Shown piece after piece: positions 30,036 through 37,622 of a DNA stretch of 37,622 nt (the stretch's first letter is position 1; each line of letters opens with the position of its first letter). The notes under the pieces are model-generated. The model made no database searches. It was not told where the DNA came from and saw only the letters and a program-made list of their open reading frames with translations. Source of the DNA: Bremia lactucae. Taxonomy: Eukaryota > Oomycota > Peronosporomycetes > Peronosporales > Peronosporaceae. Where the stretch lies: the NCBI RefSeq assembly GCF_004359215.1, contig NC_090610.1:530748-568369 (forward strand). Reading direction: 5' to 3'. Both the position numbers and the translations under genes were made by a program.

Positions 30036-30690
30036 TAACACAAAATCGACCTGATACCAGATTTGAGTACTGTCATGAAGCAGTGGCCATTGCCTCGTGA
30101 CAAGTATTAGCGATCGACAAGTTTTTGCCGACCGCTTAGCAGCGGTAATGTGAGGGGTCGACCTCCTCGCATAGCTCTCCGACCTTTTGTGTGCGTAAAG
30201 AAACAGGTAGGTGGCGGAAAGTGCATGCGCTTGATAAATAGAGCGCTGCAACGATACCGGCTCAAACGCCGATACCACAGAAAGACGTAATCATTGATGG
30301 TATGTCAAAGAGTAACATCTTTTCGTCAATGAATCTGATGGATGGATTCTATCAGATCCTTATGCGTGAGCAGGATATCCCGCTAACAGAAGTAAGCACC
30401 CAAAGGGGTTTGGGAGTGGCTAGGCATGCCACAGGGGCTTAGTAATGCCCTTGCGACATTTAATAGATGTGTAATTAATCTGTTGAGATCGATGCGGGAT
30501 TTCGCAACGTGTTATTTTGTTGACGTCGTCGTTCATAGCAGAGCAATGAACGGAAAGTCATACGTTAAGGCATATCGTAGTCACGTCCGAAAAGCTCTTA
30601 CACTTATGCGTAAGCATAAGTTGTATGTCTCAAGAAGTGTATATTCGCAGCAAGCGAATTACCACTTCCTGGGGAATCGTGGCTAAACAC
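30036..30690 (+). pseudogene. Gyp-5 reverse transcriptase, catalytic motif mutated
   Basis: Contains a DGFYQILMRE segment (about 30330-30375), MPQGLSNALATFNRCVINLL (30426 on), and CYFVDVVVHSRAMNGKSY, where the second catalytic Asp of YFDD has become Val (YFVD). It ends KHKLYVSRSVYSQQAN, a frame slip relative to KHKLYANLKKCIF. Confidence 0.8.
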
Positions 30691-31035
30691 GGTGTGCGAT
30701 CTGATCCGGAAAAGACCAAGGCGATCACCGACTGGCCTGTGCCAGTCGATGAAAAGGGCATTTGAAACTTTCTTGGCTCAGTGTACCTTCGGATATATGC
30801 CAAAATGACAGCACATATTTCTTCTTAGTTAAAGTAAAATGTAAAACGGTCATGGCTCGCTCTTTGTCAGCGTTCATTTGAGGTGTCAAGCAAAGCTTGA
30901 TGCAATCGCCGAAATTGGCGATTGCGGACCAAGACATGCTATTTCACATAGTCTGTCACGCCAGCGATTTTGCAATCGGCTGTGCGTTAATGCCATATGA
31001 CACAGACGGCGCAGAGCGCGTCGTCTACTTTTCGA
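30691..31035 (+). pseudogene. Gyp-5 RNase H (first part)
   Basis: LAIADQDMLFHIVCHASDFA and GCALMPYDTDGAERVVYFS, where the catalytic Asp of CDASDFA is His (CHASDFA). The sequence then changes abruptly to reversed family B gag. Confidence 0.72.
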
Positions 31036-31436
31036 CCTTTAAGCTTTTGGGTCGGCGCGGAAGTGTCGGCCCATTAGTAGCATGGAAATGCTGCTATCCC
31101 AACAGTTCCAGCTGTAAAGCACCCTATTCTCGCAACACGTCTGTGTGTTGAAAGCCTTGCTGGTGAAGCAAGGCTACTTTCTCTTGGGGTCTGTCGAGTT
31201 CGTGTTAAATGAACTCGGCTATAACCGCATGCTGAGAAGCATGGCGCTAACTGGTGGCCCGCCTGCAACCGAATTCATTCGTTCGATTGCTCTCCATTCA
31301 AGGTCACTCAAGTAAGTAAACCTTTAACGCATGAGTCATAAACTCCTTGAGAGGCTTAGAAGCTCCCTCCTTCTTAACTCAACATGTTGGATGGAACGTG
31401 CGTGGGCCGTTGAACGGACTAGGAAGTGCTACCAGG
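31036..31436 (-). pseudogene. Gyp-6 PBS and Gag N-terminus (family B)
   Basis: On the minus strand the PBS CCTGGTAGCACTTCCTAGTCC (31417-31436) is followed by broken gag frames: a FGCRRA-like start, AEFI, HELDRPQEKVALLHQQG (about 31170-31220) and a last piece ending in PTLPRRPKSL. It is truncated at the junction with Gyp-5. Confidence 0.7.
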
Positions 31437-31921
31437 TGTAATGGGGCACCCTTCACTAGTACTGATCAGTAACTACTGTGTAGGTTAGGTGCCTCGAAAT
31501 TTCACGTACACAAGGGTACACAGGAACGTTTTTAAGTAGCGAACGGGCTTAAGCTACAAAAGATAATTCAAAGGTGAGAATTAGGGAAAAGTAAAATTGT
31601 ATTAGTATATTTAGTTTTCTACGCAACGATCTTCTATCTACTACTGACCTATTATATTATTTAACTAAGTATGGCGCCTCCTTGCGCACCGCACAATCGT
31701 GTCTTGAAACGATTGGCAGGGTTGAATTATACTTAAACTAACCAATCAATAGAGCTTAAGTCTTATTTCAGCAATAATGCCAAATTTGGTATTATTGGAA
31801 CTATTTAAGTTAAAATTAAGATAATAATTTTGTAATTCTTAATTACTTTCCTCTTATAGGAAATAATTATGTTATTCTTTTTATAGGAAATAGTACTTAT
31901 GTAACAAGACACCCCGTCATA
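31437..31921 (-). repeat. Gyp-6 5' LTR (family B)
   Basis: The plus strand begins TGTAATGGGGCACCC beside the PBS and ends near CACCCCGTCATA (degraded CACCCCGTTACA). About 485 bp; homologous to 26672-27131. Confidence 0.8.
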
Positions 31922-31924
31922 GTT

Positions 31925-32387
31925 ACAGAATAAAATATTTTTGCGTTTCTTCCAGTGAATCTTCACTAATTACAGTGAAGATGATGTGTCGCGATTACTT
32001 CACGTGCACTGACGTGCAATGAAGGTTACAAGTAGCTTAGAGGTCTTAGCAACTAGAGGTCGATATAAGGCGCTAGTATAGAGAAAAAGTAAAACTGTAT
32101 TGTTATATTAAGTTCTTTCGTAACGATCTTCTATCTACTGGCTTTCAAATAGTAATAGCAAACTATGTATGGCGCCTACTTGCGCACCGCACAATCGTGT
32201 CTATAACGATTTGCAGATTTGATTTTAACTTGAATCAACAAATCAACAGAACTAATTTCTTATTGCGTCAATTACCAAGTTTGGTATTACTGAAACTATG
32301 AAGAAGTTTGTACTTCTTCATTTATTTCCTCTCATAGAGAATAGTATTTATGATACCTCTTTATAGGAAATATTATTTTACGTTACA
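31925..32387 (-). repeat. Second, diverged family B LTR directly adjacent
   Basis: Shares GTATGGCGCC, GCGCACCGCACAATCGTGT and GATCTTCTATCTACT blocks with 31437-31921 in the same order and orientation, and ends ACGTTACA. There is no internal sequence between the two LTRs. It is a solo or truncated LTR. Confidence 0.65.
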
Positions 32388-32398
32388 TTAACGTTATA

Positions 32399-33639
32399 CA
32401 GTAGAGTCTCCGTAATTTTATATCCTTTAATTTAATAAACTCCCTTATTTCATAAAAAAATGTTGAGTCCTATCTTGGGCCAAGGCCACATATTAAAAAT
32501 CTCCCTTAATTTTTATTATTAAGGCCAGAGAAATTTTCCGCCGTACAAATATTAAACTACTGTCGGGGGACCACTACGGAAAAATTATCCAGAGATTGTT
32601 GCTTAGGGATTTTTGCTGAAGTTTTCCCACCTGATCCTGCATCTTCTGAACCATCTTTAAGAACTCCTCTCCAGTCTCCTGGTACAACCAGAAAGTCTTG
32701 AGCTCTACAAGCATCGATGCAGCATTCCAAAGAGGGACGGGCGGTGCGGCCACGCTATCGTCCTCAATGCTGTAGTGGCCACGTGCTGACTCCGGCACTT
32801 GAACGCTCTCGAAAATCTCTGTTCTGTCGGAGTGTAGCTCACCTGCTCTTCGTCGGGATTGTTGAGCAGGAAATCGATGGACATCGGGTTGCCGATAAAG
32901 TTGTTGGACGTCCACGTTGGCGTTTGCAGCGTTGTCCATGTCGGAGGTCCGGAGTTTGCAGTGCGTAAAGCAGTTGCGGATGCACTCAGGCTGCCAATCC
33001 TGAATCCATGCTGCATGCGCCAGCTGAATCGCCTCCAAGACGTTGATATTCGCAGCGTCCGGCTGATTGTTCTCAAGGCGATCCAGGAGCTGGTGATTTA
33101 AGCGCCTGCGGTAATACGCTCTGAAATTGCGTATACCTCCAGCGTCGCAGGACTGAATCTTGCTGGTCGCATTAGGCGGCAAATACAACCGCGTTGTATT
33201 CTTCAAAGTGATTCCGGTGACTGCCAGATCATCCTCCTTGATGTGCGCGGAGCCGTTGTCGAAGATCAGGATGACCTTGCGACCGAAAAACGTGTTTGTC
33301 GAAGGCATCCAGCAATAGTTTGAACACGTTGCGAGTCGTCCACGTATTCTTTCTTGTTGGCGTGATAGGCAACGCCCAGGCTTCTGCGGTCCACGTTTTG
33401 AAACAGCGTGGGTTGAAGAACTTTCCGATGACCAACAGCGCAAGCTTGTCGGATCCACCTGCGTTGCAGCAGATGGTCATCGTGATCCGCTCTTTGCTCT
33501 GCTCTGACCCTCCAGCTAGTGTGTCGAAAGCGATGAATTAGCCTTCGGTCAGCAGAACAGGCCGGTCTCATCCATTTTGTAGACATCGGCGGCGTTGTAC
33601 TGGTCCAATTCAGCGCGGATTTCCGGCAGGCACACCTCC
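32399..33639 (-). mobile_element. Pogo/Tigger-like Tc1-mariner element, truncated
   Basis: CAGTAGAGTCTCCGTAATTT at 32399 follows TA (32397-32398). It resembles pogo-superfamily terminal inverted repeats (CAGTA.A.CTC) and the TA target. The transposase lies inside. The other end and the N-terminal DNA-binding region are replaced by the Gyp-7 LTR at 33640, so only the 3' half of the transposon remains. Confidence 0.65.
32574..33639 (-). pseudogene. DDE transposase (pogo/Tigger/Jerky type), C-terminal half
   Basis: First catalytic Asp in VYKMDETGLFC (about 33560-33590), then TGA. A frame change leads to GGSDKLALLVIGKFFNPRCF, and another to ILIFDNGSAH (second Asp), LPPNATSKIQSCDAGGIRNF (third Asp, DDD type) and FRAYYRRRLNHQLLDRLEN. 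The C-terminal extension is about 150 residues, acidic and Gln-rich. The N-terminal HTH/CENP-B domain is absent. Because of two frame breaks and one stop the gene is dead. It is related to the DDE_1 family of domesticated genes, but nothing here suggests domestication. Confidence 0.82.
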
Positions 33640-34080
33640 TGTAACGGGTCACTACGACTTGTACTGCTTCAGTACAAGTCCAGTTCGCACTGCTTCAGTT
33701 GCGAGTGGTGCCTTACGTCACTTCACGTACACTAGTACGTGCAGAGGAAGATCTCTTTAAGACAACTACCTTAAAGAGGTTAAATGAAAACTGTATTAAT
33801 ATAATTAAGTTTCTCTTCTTTCTAGTTGTCAATGCTAACTTAATTATGAACTAATACTAAACATGCAATTAAAATATTATCTGTCTCTATCTCTTTGTTT
33901 ACGTTTACAGCTGATTAGTCTGCGGGATAAATAAATATAATGGCCTTTACCTATTTATGGATAATATTTCTGAACATTACTGTATACAGTAATATTCTCC
34001 AAATATTATCTACCTTTCAGATATAATACTAATTAACAACCTTTAAGAGTTAGTTCCATGTTACAATACACCCCGTTACA
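33640..34080 (-). repeat. Gyp-7 3' LTR (family A)
   Basis: TGTAACGGGTCACTACGACTTG to CACCCCGTTACA, 441 bp, homologous to 187-642. A polypurine tract sits on the right (minus strand upstream), so this is the 3' LTR of the minus-strand element to the right. No target duplication can be checked because the 5' end is outside the window. Confidence 0.83.
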
Positions 34081-34096
34081 TCATCCCTCCCTTAAA
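34081..34096 (-). promoter_or_regulatory. Gyp-7 polypurine tract
   Basis: The minus strand reads AAGGGAGGGATGA directly before TGTAACGGGG of the LTR. Confidence 0.72.
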
Positions 34097-34216
34097 CGAC
34101 AATCACTCTGACTGTCATTGGATGGAGTGGTCACTATGTGACCACTTAATTTTAGAAATGATATTAATTGGTCAGAATCATCATTTTAAATTTCATCGCA
34201 TGAAGAAAACAAATTC

Positions 34217-35269
34217 ATGCGGGGTGCTGAAAGTGCGACGCCTTCGGCTGCGGTTCGTGCAGCCGCGGGTGACGCACTGTTATTTCTTGCGGCAGACGGA
34301 ACGTCTGCCGTAGTATCTTCTACTCGCGCAACACTAGACGTTGCGGGTGCACGTGGTGATTCACCACGGGAATACGACCCCTCTTTGGAGGTCGACTACG
34401 AATGCGAGTCGGACGAAATGGCCGACGCGGGGAGAATAGAACAGTCGCCTAATAGACGTCAGGCGGCTGACTATGAGCCTTCGAATGAGAGGGTTCATTC
34501 TGATGGACGAGTGAATAGTCTATTTGTTTCGACGATGAGGATGATCCCTCATCGCCCGTTCCGTCTCCGACGGTCACCTGCACCTGTTTCTGTGCAAGGT
34601 GATGACGATGTCGTAAGCCATCGTAATGCAAATTCTTGTGGTACCCCTGCTCTAGTGGGTACCACTCGGGGATCGTAGACACTAAAATATCTCGTCTTGC
34701 CCCTGAGAAGAAGCCGTGGCTTTTGCTCGAACAGCTAATTAATAGCTTGTCTGGTGAGACTACTCCTCACAATAAATATCCCTTGTTTTTTGCGACAAAG
34801 CTACATGGCCTTGATCCCAGCGCGAAGATTTTTCGCGCTGAGGAAGATTTTTATCTCGATGCTTTTCTTAGCATCGATGGTTTAGTCGCAAAAATAAGCG
34901 AGATAAAGTCTCGCTTATGCAAGCCTGGAGCGCGTTCAATCGCAATGTCATAGACATTGGACGCGAAGCTTGGCTTTAAAAACTTAACGCGAATCGCGTT
35001 AAGTTTGAGAAACGAACTCCAACTGGTGTGCAAAGTATAAATTGCATCGGTTGTCACGTGAGGCTGGGCTTTTATGCCTCACGTGAGATGATCCCTGTCT
35101 GTGTTGTGTTGACCACAAGAAGCCAGTAAAAGAGGATGTCTATTCTCTTTCTTCACCCTGGGGAAAGGCTCGCATCTCTATCGAGATGCGGGATTCGATT
35201 GACGTTTTGCAATCGATTTACAAGCGCCACGAGCGCGTGTTTTTCGATGGACCTTCTGAACCATCGATG
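34217..35269 (+). pseudogene. Antisense reading frame in the Gyp-7 3' tail
   Basis: Plus-strand coding-like sequence of about 350 codons in three pieces. 34217-34520: Ala-rich start, then acidic (LEVDYECESDEMADAG). About 34520-34953 in another frame: FDDEDDPSSPVPSPT, then EKKPWLLLEQLINSLSGETT, NKYPLFFATKLHGLDPSAKI, DFYLDAFLSIDGLVAKISEI. About 34953-35269: IDIGREAWL, INCIGCHVRLGF, then WGKARISIEMRDSIDVLQSI and YKRHERVFFDGPSEPSMG. Each change of frame keeps amino-acid character consistent, as in a decayed gene. It is convergent with, and overlaps, the end of the chromodomain frame. I do not recognise the protein. It may be an antisense accessory gene of the element, a captured host gene, or chance. 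Confidence 0.4.
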
Positions 35270-35518
35270 GGTCTCGTCATACTGACGGACGAGGCTCTCA
35301 ACGTCAGCAACCAGCTGGGAACGAGGCTCCCACCAGTCATGTGAAGGTGAATAACCGCACCAGCGAACAAGATAACTCGTCCGCTGCCCCTTCACATCAC
35401 GGTGGTTCTGGATACGCTCCACAAGGAAACGCTGACCACCGTTAGATCCAATGGTCGTGGTGGAGGAGGGAAATTTAGCTCCAAACCGTGTGTCGGATCT
35501 AATGTCGAAGATCGACAA
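35153..35518 (-). pseudogene. Gyp-7 chromodomain and Pol C-terminus
   Basis: NGGQRFLVERIQNHRDVKGQ, YLVRWCGYSPSHDWWEPRSQ and VESLVRQYDETH form a complete retroelement chromodomain (cage positions F, W and W present). A 38-residue tail follows the DETH end. Compare the frameshifted Gyp-3 copy at 15754-15951. This is the best preserved chromodomain in the window. Confidence 0.87.
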
Positions 35519-36300
35519 AATCGATTACTTCCTCCATGATTTGGAGGAGGGACTTGAACACGAGCGCGGCAATCGTCGCTCGTTGGAGTAGACGGTGCAG
35601 GCTCACCATATCGAGCGGTTGAAAGTCTGTTGGAAGGGTGCGTACTCCATGTTGGAGTACGAACGGAAATATCATGCTGTTCGTGATGAGCTGTCTTCCG
35701 CTCGTCGCAGTTTCGAGGATATTTAGAACCGGCATGAGAAACTCCAAATTCAACATGAGAATCTGGTTTGCGATCAGAAGAACCTTTTAGGGATTCTTGA
35801 AAAGGGTGGTCAGATCCGTCCTCGGGTACTGATGGTACGGGCAGAGCCGACCAACGTAAAACGTGGGATGCGTTCGCATCCTACGTTGCAATTCTATTGT
35901 GTACGCATTGCCTCTGGATGCAGTACACGAAAAGGCCCAATTAACTTGGGTAGTAGTTTGCTGCTACCCACATTAGTGATTACACGCTTAGGTAGGTTTA
36001 CCGTAGAGAGTAGCACTAGATCATTAATTTTAAATGAATGAACATTTGCTCTTCCATGTCTGTTTGCATTCCGTTTCCGACGGTCCACTGCGTTAGCAAT
36101 GAAATCCTGTACGAAACGGATTACAGATTCTCGAGTCAGCAGAAATTCCTCAGCTGACTCATTTGTTTTGTACTTCAGTGCGCTTTGTGCGCACTGCCAT
36201 GATAGTTTTCTCATCTTCAACGTCGATTGCATCGACATCAACATCATTCGCGTCGTCGTTAACTTCGACGCGTGATGAGTATGAGCCAGAAATGGTTTTG
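35440..36300 (-). pseudogene. Gyp-7 integrase C-terminus and linker
   Basis: 36247-35894: SVIRFVQDFIANAVDRRKRN, VHSFKINDLVLLSTVNLPKR, and SKLLPKLIGPFRVL (GPF/Y-like). A frame that stays open from about 35830 to 35440 forms a polar Ser/Pro/His linker (PEDGSDHPFQESLKGSSDRK, PAPSTPTSDD, NFPPPPRPLDL) before the chromodomain. The open linker shows the minus strand is the coding one here. The catalytic core is missing. Confidence 0.82.
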
Positions 36301-36319
36301 CTCGTGCGAGTCCACCCCC

Positions 36320-36900
36320 CCCTTGTCATACACTGGGTAATTGCGTCCAGCTGGTTGCAGCGGCGCTATTGGTAACAGACGACGCGCTCCGCGCCGTCCG
36401 TATCGTATTGCATTAGCGCGCAGCCGATTGCGAAACCGCTGGCGTAATAGACCACACGGAATGGTCTGTCTTGATCTGCAATCGTCAAGATGGGCGATTG
36501 CATCAAGCTTTGCTTGATACCTTCAAACGAACGCTGACAATCAGCGTTCCATAACCATTTCTCGTCTTTTTTCAAGAGACGAGATAGATGAATTGTCATC
36601 TCTGCATAATTGCGAGAGTACATGTGCAAGTACGCCGCTAAACCAAGGAACTTCTTAAGTCCCTAGACATCGACTGAACTGGCCATTCAATATTTTCCTT
36701 GATCTTTTCGGAATCAGGGCGCACGCCGTGTTTAACGACGATGCACCCAAGAAGTGGTATTACGCTTGCAGCGAATATACATTTCTTGAGATTTGCGTAC
36801 AACTTATGCTTTCGCATAAGTGTAAGAATCTGACGAACGTAATTTTTTAGAACTTCCACGTCCGTCTTAGCGTCCATGGCCGGCTATGGACGAATACATC
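36320..36900 (-). pseudogene. Gyp-7 RT connection and RNase H start
   Basis: LTLMRKHKLYANLKKCIFAAS, VKHGVRPDSEKIKENIEWPV (36638-36877), then after a frame change WLWNADCQRSFEGIKQSLMQ and IGCALMQYDTDGAERVV (36366-36629). It joins integrase C-terminal sequence at a run of C (36306-36314), so the rest of RNase H, the integrase zinc domain and the core are deleted. Confidence 0.82.
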
Positions 36901-37390
36901 GTCAGATTAATTCGGTGCGAATTCTCGCACCGGTTTCAACAGATTCGTTACGCATCTGTTGAATGTTGCAAGGGCGTTACTAAGCCCCTGTGCATTACTA
37001 AGCCCCCACGCCCAGTAGAAAGTACCAAACGTAAAAGTGATCAATGCTAAAATGAGAGGTCCCGGTCCGACAAGGTTGAGAAAACGCAACAGCGAGCCAG
37101 AACGAAAAAACGGTATTCTTTGACGTACCATATATGATTACGTCTTTTCTAGGTATCGGCGTTTGAGCCGGTACCGTTGCAGCATTCCGTTTATTGCATG
37201 CGTGCACTATTTGCCACCCTCCTGCACCATTTCGCACACTGAAGGTCGGAGAGCTATGTGGGTAGGTTGATTCCCTCATTTGGCCCGCTTGTTATCGATT
37301 GATAAAGAATTTATCGACCGCAAGTACTTGTTCACGAGGCAGTGGCCACTGCTTAATGACACAGTACTTCGAGCCGGTTTGAGCTCGATC
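36901..37390 (-). pseudogene. Gyp-7 reverse transcriptase with an inverted gag fragment inside
   Basis: Right part: STYPHSSPTFSVRNGAGGWQ, IVHACNKRNAATVPAQTPIP, RKDVIIYGTSKNTVF. Left part: QGLSNALATFNRCVTNLLKP, with a C/T change at VREFAPN, and no intact FDD. Between them, 37002-37115 is not RT; it matches the plus strand of the Gyp-1 gag tail (9635-9760). The palm segment with DLMDGFYQ is replaced by it. Confidence 0.78.
37002..37115 (+). repeat. Inverted Gypsy gag-tail fragment inserted in Gyp-7 RT
   Basis: GCCCCCACGCCCAG, then AAACGTAAAAGTG, GGTCCGACAAGGTTGAGAAA, CGCAACAGCGA and AAAAAACGGT track the gag tail at about 9638-9760 in order, in the opposite sense to the surrounding element. ATTACTAAGCCCC is duplicated just to the left (36978-37006), a sign of template switching or filler DNA. 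Confidence 0.65.
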
Positions 37391-37622
37391 TAATGTCGAG
37401 TGCCTTTATCCTTAGACAACTCGCATGGAACTGTTTCAGTGAATACATCCCTGAATTCAATCAAATCCTTTAAAAAAAATCGTCTTAAGTGATAAGTAGT
37501 TTATCTCTCAATTCGAGTCTTCACATCGAGGACAATTTTGTCCATCGATGAGCCGCTGAGAACCCGTTCGTTCTCTGCAAAAATTACCGCTGACCGAATG
37601 TCGGTTACGTAATCGCCCTTTG
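37391..37622 (-). pseudogene. Gyp-7 protease-RT linker, cut by the window edge
   Basis: The minus strand carries the ENERVLS-like and SSMD-like block of the pre-RT linker (compare 19213-19539), in broken frames, with the conserved GAGAAC/GTTCTC hairpin at 37559-37576. The rest of the element lies outside. Confidence 0.6.

Larger units (their letters stand above)
27701..31035 (+). mobile_element. Gyp-5: Ty3/Gypsy fragment, family B, plus strand
   Basis: LTR tip (ending CTCCGTTACA at 27732), PBS-like CCTACGAGCACTTCGTGG, gag, protease, linker, RT and the first part of RNase H lie in order on the plus strand. It ends in RNase H at about 31035, where it meets Gyp-6 in opposite orientation. There are stops or frameshifts in every domain. 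Confidence 0.82.
34097..35640 (-). other. Gyp-7 3' tail (34097-35152) and chromodomain region
   Basis: Between the chromodomain stop (35153) and the PPT lies 1.06 kb without sense-strand coding. It contains at least eleven perfect hairpins: 34126-34146, 34197-34221, 34290-34310, 34818-34840, 34856-34877, 34894-34918, 34981-35005, 35055-35085, 35171-35190, 35195-35216 and 35244-35267. The plus strand of the same stretch carries the broken antisense frame listed separately. Confidence 0.6.

Noticed and set aside
34081..35270. CRISPR-like or satellite array suggested by evenly spaced palindromes
   Set aside because: The palindromes differ in sequence from one another. There is no common repeat unit or spacer structure, and the context is a eukaryotic retroelement.
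1..37622. Secreted effector genes (signal peptide plus RxLR or LFLAK motifs), common in repeat-rich oomycete regions
   Set aside because: I scanned the open frames and found none with a signal peptide followed by such a motif. All non-retroelement frames other than the two host genes lack convincing features.

Overview
This is a repeat-rich stretch of an oomycete nuclear genome, most likely Peronosporales (Phytophthora or a downy mildew). The evidence is two intron-less, closely packed host genes (a NOC3-type ribosome biogenesis factor and a tetraspanin-like membrane protein) surrounded by LTR retrotransposons whose Pol sequences look like oomycete Ty3/Gypsy chromoviruses and Ty1/Copia elements. 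No genus is claimed.

Layout. 1-860: an older repeat (called X) interrupted by a solo Gypsy LTR with a 5-bp target duplication. 1160-3673 (+): NOC3. 3753-4790 (-): tetraspanin-like, convergent with NOC3 and only 79 bp away. 5149-5583: a second solo LTR, opposite in orientation, with an exact 5-bp target duplication. 5589-6340 (-): LINE C-terminal remnant. 6384-13589 (-): one Copia element with both LTRs, a PPT, a half-tRNA-type primer site, gag, PR, IN, RT and RNase H. It is split by a nested block (7127-9864) holding a second copy of X, a Gypsy 5' LTR plus gag (Gyp-1), and a 100-N assembly gap. 13590-15788: a third Gypsy family (LTR end, PBS, gag) and a rearranged Copia RT/RNase H scrap. 15754-27131 (-): two head-to-tail Gypsy chromovirus elements (Gyp-3, Gyp-4) that share a 2.12-kb nearly identical block although their flanks are diverged. 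27700-31921: opposing Gypsy fragments Gyp-5 (+) and Gyp-6 (-). 31925-32387: another LTR. 32399-33639 (-): pogo/Tigger-like DDE transposase pseudogene. 33640-37622 (-): Gyp-7, with 3' LTR, PPT, a 1-kb tail carrying a broken antisense reading frame, chromodomain, IN C-terminus, RNase H and RT, running off the window.

Only the two host genes look intact; all retroelement frames carry frameshifts or stops. Gypsy family A comprises the solo LTRs, Gyp-1, Gyp-3 and the Gyp-7 LTR. Family B comprises the LTRs at 26672-27131, 31437-31921 and 31925-32387 and the gag of Gyp-4, Gyp-5 and Gyp-6. The most unusual feature is that the Gypsy LTRs and coding regions are saturated with short perfect inverted repeats (arms 7-11 bp, loops 2-11 nt, often several per 200 bp). 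I do not see this pattern in NOC3 or in the Copia element.
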